From the NCBI GenBank assembly GCA_030626465.1, contig DAOUOU010000056.1, positions 1 to 14,682 of the forward strand: 14,682 bases of DNA, written 5' to 3'. Below the pieces are notes generated by a model. It was not told the DNA's origin, did no database searches, and saw nothing but the letters and a program-made list of their open reading frames with translations. Every line of letters starts with the position of its first letter. The first letter of the stretch is position 1. The translations under genes and the position numbers were made by a program. Shown here piece after piece: positions 1-9,350 of this stretch. Source of the stretch: Bacteroidales bacterium. Lineage in GTDB: Bacteria; Bacteroidota; Bacteroidia; Bacteroidales; UBA10428.

Positions 1-2
1 CA

Positions 3-683
3 AAGATCACCTTAAGTGATGGTACACTGGTCTGGTTGAACGCAGGAAGCATCCTGAAATACCCCGATAAGTTCGGTGATGATCAGCGTGAGATCTATCT
101 CGAAGGAGAAGCTTTTTTCTATGTTGAACGTGACGAATCCAAACCTTTTTTTGTTAAAACAAGCGAGATCAATATCAAAGTGCTGGGCACTCAATTTAAT
201 GTGAAATCTTATCCCGAAGAGAATATCGTTGAGGCAACTCTTGTTACAGGCTCCATTGAAATTGAAACGACGCAATCGGGAACTAATCAAAAACAACATC
301 TTAAACTAAAACCCAATCAGAAAGCTACATTTTCGAAATCATCCCGCCAACTATCGCTTTTGAACAAAAAATTGCCCGGAAGAATCAAATCTGCCCGTGT
401 TGACAAAATAATAGTTACAGATAAGATCAATACGGAAATAATTACATCGTGGAAAGACGATAAGCTGGTTTTTAGCAAAGAACGTTTTGAAGATATTTTA
501 GTAAAGATAGAAAGATGGTATGATGTGGAGATTATTCTGGAAGATGAAAGCCTGATGGATTACAAGTATACGGGTGTTTTTGAAAAAGAAACACTTGAAC
601 AGGCTCTTAATGCACTTAAACTGGCTACACCTTTTGAGTATAGCATTGATAAAAACTACATCATTATCTATAGCAGAAACTAA
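3..683 (+). CDS. FecR-family anti-sigma factor, 5'-truncated by the window edge
   Basis: FecR-type proteins are single-pass inner-membrane anti-sigma factors. Their periplasmic part receives a signal from a TonB-dependent receptor and controls an ECF sigma factor. The frame is open from base 3, and the first visible residues (KITLSDGTLVWLNAGS) are the well-known FecR-domain core, so the true start, the cytoplasmic sigma-binding part and the membrane segment lie left of the window. The TTG at 36 is an internal Leu codon, not a start. The FecR beta domain runs to about base 340. A C-terminal DUF4974-like domain follows from about base 465, recognisable by W-x-D-D-K-L-V-F-S and E-R-W-Y-D-V and ending in YIIIYSRN. 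The gene lies 102 bp upstream of a SusC gene with an STN domain, its expected signalling partner. The domain assignment is confident; pairing with that SusC is inferred. Confidence 0.93.
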   Translation, partial: KITLSDGTLVWLNAGSILKYPDKFGDDQREIYLEGEAFFYVERDESKPFFVKTSEINIKVLGTQFNVKSYPEENIVEATLVTGSIEIETTQSGTNQKQHLKLKPNQKATFSKSSRQLSLLNKKLPGRIKSARVDKIIVTDKINTEIITSWKDDKLVFSKERFEDILVKIERWYDVEIILEDESLMDYKYTGVFEKETLEQALNALKLATPFEYSIDKNYIIIYSRN

Positions 684-777
684 TTAGCCCTGGCAATGAA
701 TGAATTGAACATACAACTAAGAACACTTGCATCAATCGTTTGGATAAATAAGAACCAATACAATAAACCTTAACACT

Positions 778-789
778 ATGAAAGTATGA
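778..789 (+). other. three-codon ORF overlapping the susC-like start
   Basis: An ATG at 778 opens a tiny frame (Met-Lys-Val-stop) whose TGA overlaps the ATG of the SusC gene in an ATGA arrangement at 786-789. Such an arrangement could let ribosomes terminate and restart on susC, but it could equally be chance. No other sign of translation is visible. It does show that 778 is not an in-frame alternative start for SusC. Confidence 0.2.
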
Positions 790-3700
790 ACAAATGGATT
801 AAACAGTGCATGCCAAAAACAATCAAGTATGCAAAAGATCTGCCACTTGTCATGAAACTGACATTTGTTGTTCTGATGATTGGCATCATGCAGGTATATG
901 CAAAAGTGTATACCGAAGATTCCAAACTCAATTTTAGCTTCAAGAATGTAAGCATAGAGGAGATCTTTAATGAGATTGAGAACCAGAGTGATTACAGGTT
1001 CCTTTACAGAAATGAGACTATCGAGAACAAGAGAGTGACCCTTAATGCTAAGAATGCAGGAATCGATGAAGTATTGAGCAAAGCTCTGGCAAATGCTGAT
1101 ATCGAGTACACCATTCTCGAAAACAATCTTGTTGTAATTAAACCCTCTGAAAAAAGTAAGATGTACCAGGGAGTGACTGTAAGCGGCAGGATTATTTCTG
1201 CTACTGATAATTCGCCTTTACCCGGAGTGAATGTTGTGGAAAAAGGAACTCCAAACGGTACCGTATCCGACCTTGAGGGTAATTATTCCATTACGGTTAC
1301 AAATTCAGATGCTGTACTTGTATTTTCTTTTGTCGGATATCTGACAGAAGCAGTTCCTGTTGGTGATAATACATCAATAAATATGAACCTCTCCGAAGAT
1401 ATACTGGAGTTGGATCAGGTAATTGTTATCGGTTATGGCACCATGAGAAAAAGTGATCTGACAGGAGCAGTAGCTTCCGTATCAGAAGAAACCCTCAGAA
1501 GTACTGTAGCGACCAATATTGACCAGGCCTTACAGGGACGAATAGCCGGTGTACAGGTGATGCATAACTCCGGTCAGCCGGGAGGAGCTCTTACCATACG
1601 GATACGTGGTGCAACATCCATTACAGGAACAAACGAGCCTTTATACGTTATTGATGGAATACCCTTTCAGGGACAAGGTGCTGAGGTATCCGGTTTCGAC
1701 TGGGCCGGGGGAGCCAATGGACAAAACAGGATAAACCCTCTGTCTACTATCAATCCTAATGATATTGTAAGAATCGAGGTACTGAAAGATGCATCTGCAT
1801 CGGCTATTTATGGTTCACAAGCCGCTAACGGAGTGGTATTGATCACAACCAAGACAGGGGAAGCAGGAAAAGCCAAAGTATCCTACAATACCTATTTTGC
1901 TCACCAGTCTTTACCTAACAGGCTGGATATGCTCAATTTACCACAATATTCCGAATACCAGAATCAAATTTCCGACGAGCTTAACCAGACCCCTAACGAA
2001 AAATATGCCGATCCCAGTCTGCTGGGGCCGGGCACTGACTGGCAAAGCGAAGTATTCAGGAATGCATGGAGTCAGAGTCATCAGATCTCAGTTACCGGAG
2101 GTCGCGAAAAGATGGATTACGCCGTTACCGGAAGTTATTTTAACCAGGATGGTATCATTATTGGTTCAGGATTCGAGCGTTTTACAGGACGCGTAAATGT
2201 GAACACACAGGTGAAAAAGTGGTTAAAAGTCGGAGGTGTCCTGAATTACGCAAAAACCAAAGATATAATTACCCTGAATGATGGAGGCGATGGAGTGATT
2301 ATGAATGCGCTTCTGATGCAGCCCGATATACCTGTAAGAAACATGGATGGTGATTACGCCGGCCCCGATGTTACCTATGCCGGATCGAATTACAATCCTG
2401 TTGCACTTGCCTTGATCAGGAACAACACACTCGATCGGGAAAGGATATTCGGAAACATTTATGCGTCAGCGGATATTATTAAAGGGCTTAATTTTAAAAC
2501 CGAACTGGCGATAGACAATAACAATTCGATCAATATAGCCTTTCATCCTACATACCAGTTCGGAGCGATCAAGAACGATGTGAACAAAATGAGGCAACGC
2601 AACGAAAATAGTTTTTTCTGGATCTGGAGAAACTATCTTACCTATGACCGTACTTTTGCTGAAAAACATAAAATGACAGTGTTACTGGGTGCGGAAGTTC
2701 AAAAATCGCTGTGGCAACGCATTGAAGTAACCAAAGAGAATTTCGCCACCAATGAGATTCATGTGCTTAGCCAGGGCGATAATACCACAAACATTACAAA
2801 TGGCTGGAAAGATCCTTCTTCCAAAGCTTCTTATTTTGGCCGTATTTTTTATGATTACGGCAATCGTTATCTAGCCACATTTATTTTACGGGCCGATGGA
2901 TCTTCAAAGTTTGGCCCTGAAAACAAATGGGGGTATTTTCCATCGGCATCAGTAGCCTGGCGCATAAGTAATGAAAGTTTTATGCAGAACGTTGCCTTTA
3001 TTAGGAATTTAAAATTGCGTCTGGGTTATGGTATGGTCGGAAACCATCCAAATCAAAGTTACCTGTACGGATCGTCACTGACGACAAAAGATTCGGAATT
3101 TGGTACTTCCTACCGAATGGAACTTATCGCAAACCCGAACTTAAAATGGGAAACAACGGAAACGTATGGCATTGCTTTGGAAACATCCTTGTTTACGGGT
3201 CGGATTGACTTCATTATAGATCTTTACAACAAGCAAACCAAAGACATGTTATTAAGATTGTCTGTTCCCAATTATCTTGGCGGTCCTAATCCATGGGAAG
3301 ATGTAGCAGCTCCCTATGTGAATGTAGGAAAAATGGAGAACAAAGGAGTTGAAATTTCATTAACCACACATAACCTGAGTAAAACAAAGCTTACCTGGAC
3401 AACAAATCTGATATTTTCCCTGAATAGAAATAAAGTGAAGGAACTTGACGAAGAAACAAAAATTTACTGGGAAGGATTGTACTGGTATCCTGAATTCCAG
3501 AGGGTTACCATGACTACTGCCGGTCAGCCTATTGGTGTCTTTTATGGTTATGTTATGGAGGAAATTTTCACGGATCAGCAAGATATACTGGATCATGCCG
3601 TCCAGGTCCCGGATCCGGAATCTGTTACCGAAGAAAATCCTAATGGAACCAATCTTGTAAATTACAATACAGGCGTCTGGATTGGTGATATAAAGTTCCA

Positions 3701-4316
3701 GGACCTGAATGGTGATGGTTTGATCAATACGGATGACCAGGCCGTTATCGGAGATCCGAACCCTGATTTTACATTTGGATTCAATAACTCATTCAATTAC
3801 GGACCCTTTGAGTTATCAATAAACCTTACCGGTTCTTACGGTGCCGATATTTTAAATTACTCAAGAGTACGGATTGAAGGCATGACAAGCCTTTGGAGTA
3901 ATCAGGCCGCCACTGTTGATAACAGGTCCAAATACAGATTGCTTGATCCAAATGGCGATCCTGATGATCCTGCCAATGTTGTGCTTGCTAATCCCGGAAC
4001 GGATATGCCTCGTTTTGCTACCAATGATGTGAACCGGAACAATCGCATGTCAACCCGCTTTATCGAAGACGGTTCATACCTGCGTATCCAGAATATAATT
4101 TTCGGATATACCCTCCCGGCTACTATTACTCAAAAGGTAAAGATTGACAGGGTAAGGATTTATGTCAATATGCAGAACGTCTATACCTTTACGAGGTATT
4201 CGGGATACGATCCTGAGATAGGTGCCTTCAATCAGGACGCAAGGAGACAGAATTTTGATATGGGACGTTATCCTTCTCCAAGGATTATTTCATTTGGCCT
4301 TGATATTGATTTTTAG
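786..4316 (+). CDS. SusC/RagA-family TonB-dependent outer-membrane transporter with STN domain
   Basis: This is an outer-membrane barrel importing oligosaccharides with energy from TonB, capped by the SusD lipoprotein encoded next. Order of domains in the 1176 residues: a long basic leader and signal sequence (about 1-39, hydrophobic core 25-38, likely cleavage after VYA); an STN signalling domain (about 47-119, FSFKNVSIEEIFNEIE); a carboxypeptidase-regulatory-like beta domain (131-205, GVNVVEKGTPNGTVSDLEGNYSI); a TonB box (LDQVIVIGYG, from 209); a plug (about 222-350, including LQGRIAGVQV and PLYVIDGIP); then a TonB-dependent barrel ending in the aromatic terminus GLDIDF. The length is normal for STN-bearing SusC proteins. 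The start at 786 gives the typical extended leader of this subgroup. The STN domain with an adjacent FecR implies sigma/anti-sigma control. The substrate cannot be read from the sequence. Confidence 0.97.
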   Translation: MNKWIKQCMPKTIKYAKDLPLVMKLTFVVLMIGIMQVYAKVYTEDSKLNFSFKNVSIEEIFNEIENQSDYRFLYRNETIENKRVTLNAKNAGIDEVLSKALANADIEYTILENNLVVIKPSEKSKMYQGVTVSGRIISATDNSPLPGVNVVEKGTPNGTVSDLEGNYSITVTNSDAVLVFSFVGYLTEAVPVGDNTSINMNLSEDILELDQVIVIGYGTMRKSDLTGAVASVSEETLRSTVATNIDQALQGRIAGVQVMHNSGQPGGALTIRIRGATSITGTNEPLYVIDGIPFQGQGAEVSGFDWAGGANGQNRINPLSTINPNDIVRIEVLKDASASAIYGSQAANGVVLITTKTGEAGKAKVSYNTYFAHQSLPNRLDMLNLPQYSEYQNQISDELNQTPNEKYADPSLLGPGTDWQSEVFRNAWSQSHQISVTGGREKMDYAVTGSYFNQDGIIIGSGFERFTGRVNVNTQVKKWLKVGGVLNYAKTKDIITLNDGGDGVIMNALLMQPDIPVRNMDGDYAGPDVTYAGSNYNPVALALIRNNTLDRERIFGNIYASADIIKGLNFKTELAIDNNNSINIAFHPTYQFGAIKNDVNKMRQRNENSFFWIWRNYLTYDRTFAEKHKMTVLLGAEVQKSLWQRIEVTKENFATNEIHVLSQGDNTTNITNGWKDPSSKASYFGRIFYDYGNRYLATFILRADGSSKFGPENKWGYFPSASVAWRISNESFMQNVAFIRNLKLRLGYGMVGNHPNQSYLYGSSLTTKDSEFGTSYRMELIANPNLKWETTETYGIALETSLFTGRIDFIIDLYNKQTKDMLLRLSVPNYLGGPNPWEDVAAPYVNVGKMENKGVEISLTTHNLSKTKLTWTTNLIFSLNRNKVKELDEETKIYWEGLYWYPEFQRVTMTTAGQPIGVFYGYVMEEIFTDQQDILDHAVQVPDPESVTEENPNGTNLVNYNTGVWIGDIKFQDLNGDGLINTDDQAVIGDPNPDFTFGFNNSFNYGPFELSINLTGSYGADILNYSRVRIEGMTSLWSNQAATVDNRSKYRLLDPNGDPDDPANVVLANPGTDMPRFATNDVNRNNRMSTRFIEDGSYLRIQNIIFGYTLPATITQKVKIDRVRIYVNMQNVYTFTRYSGYDPEIGAFNQDARRQNFDMGRYPSPRIISFGLDIDF

Positions 4317-4324
4317 TACCTGAT

Positions 4325-6004
4325 ATGAACGCTGAAAAAAATATAAAAATGATGCATATGAAAAAGAGTATAAAATATATTGTAATAGTAGCTGTTATTT
4401 TTATCCTGGGCGCATGTAGTGAAGATTTTTTAAACCTGACACCTGAAGACAGGTTAACAGCTGACAACTTCTATAGAACCGAATCTGAAATTCGATCAGG
4501 TACAGCGTCTATGTATGGCTTTCCCTGGTTCAATTTTAACGATAAATTTTTCTGGCTTGCCGGCGATTGCATGTCGGGCAATCTCTATTACACCTACGAT
4601 CAGGAAGGCCAGTACTACTACATGTCCTTCAATGCCGGTAATTCCTATTTATCTCAGGGATGGATAGGCCTCTTCCGGGTAATATCCTATGCCAACTCCA
4701 TCATTAATGATATGCCTCGCATTGCACTGGAAAATGTATCCGAGGAAATTGTTAACCAGGCACTGGGCGAAGCCAGATTTATCAGAGCAACAGCTTATTA
4801 TATACTGGCTGAGTTCTGGGGGGAAGTGCCAATTGTTGAAAACTCCACAGCACTGGTAACCAGTAATAACATGATACTGCCAAAGAATACCCGGTCAAGT
4901 GTTTACGAATTCATCAAACGTGATCTGGAGTTTGCCATTGAAAACATCAAACCTGATGAAGCGGAAGAAGGGCGTGTTACCCAATGGTCTGCAAAAGGTA
5001 TGCTGGCCAAATTGTACCTGACCATGGCACAGGATCCGAGTGATCCGAATTCTGATCAGTACTTCACTATGGCCAAACAGTATGCCGAAGATGTCATAGT
5101 GAACAGCGGCCTGACCCTCATGCCAAGTTATTATGACCTGTTTCGTCTGGAAAACGACAACAATCCCGAATCTCTTTTTGCCCTTCAATGGATAAAGGCA
5201 GGGTATGCTACCGGGAACAGCAGAAACGCAAACTGGGCACGAAGCAGTGTTATTGCAGATCAGCAATGGGGAGGCGGTAAAGGCTGTACCTACGATTTAC
5301 AGCAAATAATTGAGACCGGAGACCTTAGAAGAAAGGCCATCTATATGACACTGGATGATGAATATCCGGAATTGAATCAGGCAGATGGCGGGTATATATA
5401 TAAGTTTGAAGTTCCCGACCCGGTCAATCCTAACAACAATATTGAGTCGCCCAACAACGTATTGAATCACCTGAAAAAATATGTTATCGGAAAATCGGCT
5501 GATGTCAACGGGCAGGTGGGTATCGATCAGGATGCAGCAAACAATAATTACATTCTCCGCCTGGCTGATGTATACCTGATCTATGCTGAAGCTGCCCTGG
5601 GCTCGGGTGCCGAAACCAGTGATGAAACAGCCCTCGAATATTTCAATGCTATTCGTGAACGCGCCGGACTTCAACCCAAAACAAGAATCACTTTCGAAGA
5701 TATTCTAAATGAACGAAGGGTTGAATTTGCTCTGGAAAGCATATTCTGGTTCGATATCAAACGATATTATTATCGTAGTCCGACAGGAGCTATTGATTAT
5801 CTTAACGCACAAAAAAGGCATTATATCTATCAGAGAATCGATGGTACCGATGATGCAAATACATGGGACAGCTGGGAGTTAGATTCCACAACCAACGATG
5901 TAATTTCTGTCTATGCGGGTGACATGTTTTTACCTATTCCCGAGGCCGAAGTGATCATCAATCCCCTGTTACTGGAAGATGCTGTAGATTATGAATTCGA
6001 ATAG
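4325..6004 (+). CDS. SusD/RagB-family outer-membrane glycan-binding lipoprotein
   Basis: SusD proteins sit on the cell surface as a lid on the SusC barrel and bind the incoming glycan. The lipobox is LGA-C at Cys31, followed by SEDF, an acidic stretch typical of Bacteroidota surface export. The coordinates keep the outermost ATG, 9 nt after the SusC stop. An internal ATG at 4358 (residue 12) gives a more usual 20-residue lipoprotein signal (MKKSIKYIVIVAVIF then LGAC) and may be the real start. Family hallmarks: FLNLTPEDRLT near the N terminus; a TPR-like helix with ALGEARFIRATAYYILAEFWGEVPIV (147-171); WSAKGMLAKLYL (221-232); the RLADVYLIYAEAAL and FNAIRERAGL helices; LNERRVEFALE; and a C-terminal FLPIPEAEVIINPLL. 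The length (559) is normal. It is cotranscribed with SusC and the two lipoproteins that follow. Confidence 0.96.
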   Translation: MNAEKNIKMMHMKKSIKYIVIVAVIFILGACSEDFLNLTPEDRLTADNFYRTESEIRSGTASMYGFPWFNFNDKFFWLAGDCMSGNLYYTYDQEGQYYYMSFNAGNSYLSQGWIGLFRVISYANSIINDMPRIALENVSEEIVNQALGEARFIRATAYYILAEFWGEVPIVENSTALVTSNNMILPKNTRSSVYEFIKRDLEFAIENIKPDEAEEGRVTQWSAKGMLAKLYLTMAQDPSDPNSDQYFTMAKQYAEDVIVNSGLTLMPSYYDLFRLENDNNPESLFALQWIKAGYATGNSRNANWARSSVIADQQWGGGKGCTYDLQQIIETGDLRRKAIYMTLDDEYPELNQADGGYIYKFEVPDPVNPNNNIESPNNVLNHLKKYVIGKSADVNGQVGIDQDAANNNYILRLADVYLIYAEAALGSGAETSDETALEYFNAIRERAGLQPKTRITFEDILNERRVEFALESIFWFDIKRYYYRSPTGAIDYLNAQKRHYIYQRIDGTDDANTWDSWELDSTTNDVISVYAGDMFLPIPEAEVIINPLLLEDAVDYEFE

Positions 6005-6029
6005 TAAGTAATTATTAAAACAACAGAAA

Positions 6030-7208
6030 ATGAAAGCATTCATGAAATATATGCTACTCCTGATCCTTCCCGGTTTGATGGTCGGAGTATTTTCAATATC
6101 CTGTACGGAAGACGAACTTCCCAACAGCGGAAATCCAATAGTCTATTATGTAAGGGTTACTGATCCTGCAAAATCAGATTCTTTGCTTGTTGCGGCCTTT
6201 ATGGGTGATCTGATAGCCATTGTAGGTGATAATCTTGGTGGTGTAAGAGAGATATGGTTCAACGACCAGGAAGCTTTCCTCACTCCTACTTACATTACCG
6301 ATCAAAGTATCCTGGTAAATGTGCCAAGCACTCCTCCAACAGAGATAAACGATAAAATGACAATGGTTTTTGCAGACGGCTACACGCTGGAGTATGATTT
6401 CAGGGTAGATATTCCGGGACCTGTTCTTGCTTCGATAAAATCGGAATATGTGGAAGATGGGGACATTGCAGTGCTTAACGGAGATTACTTCTTTGATCCT
6501 ATTGTTGTCACCTTTACCGACGGTCTGGAGGCAGTGGTTGATAACCTGGAAAAGACCAAACTGGAAGTAGTTGTTCCCGAGGGTGCGTCTACGGGACCAA
6601 TCTCAATAACAACAAATTTTGGTACTGTGACGTCAACCTTCCTGTTCCGCGATAACAGGAATACCATCCTTGACTACGATGTTTATACGCATGAGAGCTG
6701 GACATCACCTATCGCATATGCCGATTCAATGCCGGAGATTGATCCCTGCTCAGGCAATTATACCTACTTAAAACACGATGCAGTCGGAAGCTGGATGTGG
6801 ACCAATGAGTTAACTATGCAGTATTGGGCACCCAGAGGCATCAAAGGAAATGTACCTGTAGCAACAGGAAGTATATACGATCTTGATTTTCGGTTTGAAG
6901 TGAACATACCTGTTGAATGGGTTGAAGTTCAAATGAGAATCTTCTTTGCTCCATACATCGAAGACCATGGACACGATAACAATGTTCATGCCTGGTGGAC
7001 ACCATGGGAAGATGGACCCTATACAACTGATGGATGGGAAACCATATCAATTCTGTTAACTGATTTCAATACGGATAATAATGGTAATCCTGCATCAATA
7101 GATGATCTTTCATCACTGACAAATCTTACGATGATGATTTTTGGTTCGGCAACAGGAGAATACCCGGTTCATATATGCATTGACAATCCACGTATTGTAC
7201 CTAGATAA
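6030..7208 (+). CDS. surface glycan-binding-type lipoprotein with two IPT/TIG domains
   Basis: This is a 392-residue lipoprotein in the position where polysaccharide utilization loci encode a surface glycan-binding protein (SGBP). The signal sequence ends in a lipobox SIS-C (Cys25), followed by TEDE, an acidic surface-export signal. Two IPT/TIG immunoglobulin-like domains follow (about 36-127, with IAIVGDNLGGVREIWFND; and about 130-206, with IAVLNGDYFFDPIVVTF and VVVPEGASTGPISI). A C-terminal beta-rich domain (about 210-392) is rich in aromatics (WMW, MQYW, HAWWTPW), suited to stacking on sugars. It resembles the SGBP-B-type glycan-binding domain. The segment WTPWEDGPYTTDGWETISI and the end VHICIDNPRI recur in related form in the next gene, so the two C-terminal domains are probably homologous. 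It starts 25 nt after SusD. The binding role is inferred from architecture and position; the ligand is unknown. Confidence 0.85.
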   Translation: MKAFMKYMLLLILPGLMVGVFSISCTEDELPNSGNPIVYYVRVTDPAKSDSLLVAAFMGDLIAIVGDNLGGVREIWFNDQEAFLTPTYITDQSILVNVPSTPPTEINDKMTMVFADGYTLEYDFRVDIPGPVLASIKSEYVEDGDIAVLNGDYFFDPIVVTFTDGLEAVVDNLEKTKLEVVVPEGASTGPISITTNFGTVTSTFLFRDNRNTILDYDVYTHESWTSPIAYADSMPEIDPCSGNYTYLKHDAVGSWMWTNELTMQYWAPRGIKGNVPVATGSIYDLDFRFEVNIPVEWVEVQMRIFFAPYIEDHGHDNNVHAWWTPWEDGPYTTDGWETISILLTDFNTDNNGNPASIDDLSSLTNLTMMIFGSATGEYPVHICIDNPRIVPR

Positions 7209-7226
7209 TTTTAAAACGAACGCATT

Positions 7227-9344
7227 ATGTTGAAAAAAACAAATAAAACAATTGCACTATCCTTCATGTGTATACTGGTTTCAGGTCTGCTTTTCCATTC
7301 ATGCAAAAAGGACGATAACAGTGATAAAGTTGAACTCCTGAGCTGGGGTCCCTCTCCCTCTCTCAGGGGTGGAGAATTGAAGTTTATCGGACATAATCTG
7401 AATAAAGTAACATCCATAATTTTGCCCGAGAATATTGACATTAGTTCCTTCAATACCTTCACGTCCGAGTTGATTACCCTGACAGTCCCTGAAGAAACTG
7501 TTGACGGATATGTGCTTCTCCGAACAACAGACGGGGATATCTATCCGAAGACGATGCTTGTCATATCAGAGCCGATAACCATAGATACCATTGTTCCTGC
7601 CAGTGTGAGGCCGGGCGACACGGTATCCATTCAGGGTGATTATCTGAACCTGGTCAGCGAGATTATTTTTACTGATGAAAAAACGGTAACTGATTTTGAA
7701 AGTCATTCCAAGACGGAAATTGAAGTTGCTGTTCCTCTGGATGCACAAACAGGTGTGGTAACGCTCTCAAACGGCGATACCATACCCATTCTTGTTGAAT
7801 CGGATATGGAACTTCAGATTATCATGCCTCTGGCTACTTCCATAACACCCAATCCTGTGAAACCAGGCACTAACCTGACTATTACAGGAACAGACCTCGA
7901 TCTTACTTCCGGGATAGAGTTTAGCGTAGCCAAGAAAGTAACTAGTTTTGAAAGCATCACGGCGACACAGATCGTTGTGCAGGTACCGGTAACCGCAGTT
8001 GCAGGACCGATCAATCTTATCCCGGCCTCCGGTGTGCTGGTAGCAGGTCCGGAGGATCTGACAATGATCGATCCGGTGATTACGGATATTTCCCCTGATC
8101 CGGCCAAAACCGGACAGGATATAACGGTTACCGGTACCGATCTTGATCTTGTTACATCTGTTGTATTTGGGGGTGGTTCTGAAGGAACAATTGTCAATAG
8201 CAGCACAACTGAACTTACGGTAACCGTTCCTGAAGATGCTCTTGAAGATGTTGTAACTTTTATCACTGCTGCAGGAGTATCGGTTGTCAGCGATGCTGCC
8301 ATATCCCTGGTTCAGCCTGCGATCACAGACATATCCCCCATCGACCTGCTGACCAAAGAGGCTATAACCATAACGGGAACTGACCTTGATGTAGTAGCTG
8401 TTGTAAGATTTACAGGTGGAGCGGAGGCAGAAGTATCTGGTGCAACAGAGACTGAAATTATAGTCACTGTGCCTCCCGGAAGTCTTTCCGGTACCATTAC
8501 GCTGGTCACGACAAATGGAAGTGAAGTAGTATCTTCGCAGTCATTAACCATAACACCGGCACTTGCACCAATCATTACTGATATGCCTTCCGAAGCAAAA
8601 CCCGGTCAGATGATTACTATAAAAGGTCAGAATCTGAATGTGTTTACTGAGGTTATCTTTCCTGTTGATGTATATGCTACGATGTTTGGTTTAAAGAACG
8701 ATACGATCATGGAAGTATATATCCCCATGGAAGTTAAGCAGGGTACAGGAACAATTATCTTCATCACCGATGAAGGTGAAATCGTTGAATCGCCTGAAAT
8801 AACGATAGTAGGTGTCGATCCTGTTGTTGATCCGAGTTTACTGATCTTTGACTTTGATACTAAAAATCCGGGTTGGGGGGATGGAATTATAGAAAATGAT
8901 CCTCTGCTGTCGCTGGATGGATCAGACTATCTCAGAGTTGACTTAGTTGGTGATGGTTGGAGAGCATTTGCATCGCAAAATGCTGCTGGAGGGACAATGC
9001 CCGGCAACACGGTTGGAACCAATGTAAGCAGTTATCTTCTTAAATTTGAGATCAATATTCTTGAACCAATCTCGGCAGGAAGGATAAGATTAAGATTCCA
9101 GAGCGATACCGAAGGAGATTTCTGGTACAATTACCAACCCTGGGTGGAAAGCGGTCCCTATCAAACACCTAACTGGGTAACAGTCACCATCCCTCTGACA
9201 GATTTTCACGATGCGGACGGAGATGGAACGGCTATAATGTATGATATGTCAACATTCACAGCAGAATGGGGAATAAACTGGGACGGTGGACCTACTGATT
9301 TAAATTTATGTATTGATAATTACAGATTTGAGCTTATTGAATAA
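7227..9344 (+). CDS. long surface lipoprotein with six IPT/TIG repeats and a C-terminal glycan-binding-type domain
   Basis: This 705-residue lipoprotein probably holds a glycan-binding domain away from the cell surface. The signal sequence ends at Cys26 (FHS-C, a slightly weak lipobox), followed by KKDD, a good surface-export signal. Six IPT/TIG domains follow, at about 36-114, 117-192, 200-281, 283-363, 365-443 and 447-528. Each carries a G-x-x-L motif: FIGHNLNKV (53), SIQGDYLNLV (134), TITGTDLDL (218), TVTGTDLDLV (300), TITGTDLDVV (381) and TIKGQNLNVF (464), spaced 81-84 residues apart. Repeats 3-5 are the most alike. A C-terminal domain (about 537-705) contains YQPWVESGPYQTPNWVTVTI and ends LNLCIDNYRFE, matching the previous protein's ligand domain. 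It begins 18 nt after that gene and is the last complete gene before a terminator. Six stalk domains is more than the roughly three usual for SGBP-B proteins. The function is inferred. Confidence 0.85.
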   Translation: MLKKTNKTIALSFMCILVSGLLFHSCKKDDNSDKVELLSWGPSPSLRGGELKFIGHNLNKVTSIILPENIDISSFNTFTSELITLTVPEETVDGYVLLRTTDGDIYPKTMLVISEPITIDTIVPASVRPGDTVSIQGDYLNLVSEIIFTDEKTVTDFESHSKTEIEVAVPLDAQTGVVTLSNGDTIPILVESDMELQIIMPLATSITPNPVKPGTNLTITGTDLDLTSGIEFSVAKKVTSFESITATQIVVQVPVTAVAGPINLIPASGVLVAGPEDLTMIDPVITDISPDPAKTGQDITVTGTDLDLVTSVVFGGGSEGTIVNSSTTELTVTVPEDALEDVVTFITAAGVSVVSDAAISLVQPAITDISPIDLLTKEAITITGTDLDVVAVVRFTGGAEAEVSGATETEIIVTVPPGSLSGTITLVTTNGSEVVSSQSLTITPALAPIITDMPSEAKPGQMITIKGQNLNVFTEVIFPVDVYATMFGLKNDTIMEVYIPMEVKQGTGTIIFITDEGEIVESPEITIVGVDPVVDPSLLIFDFDTKNPGWGDGIIENDPLLSLDGSDYLRVDLVGDGWRAFASQNAAGGTMPGNTVGTNVSSYLLKFEINILEPISAGRIRLRFQSDTEGDFWYNYQPWVESGPYQTPNWVTVTIPLTDFHDADGDGTAIMYDMSTFTAEWGINWDGGPTDLNLCIDNYRFELIE

Positions 9345-9350
9345 TTTAAT

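Noticed and set aside
7814..8575. Long open frames on the minus strand opposite the six-IPT lipoprotein
   Set aside because: These are low-complexity Thr/Val/Ser-rich translations that mirror the repetitive beta-rich coding sequence on the plus strand, which is clearly the real gene.
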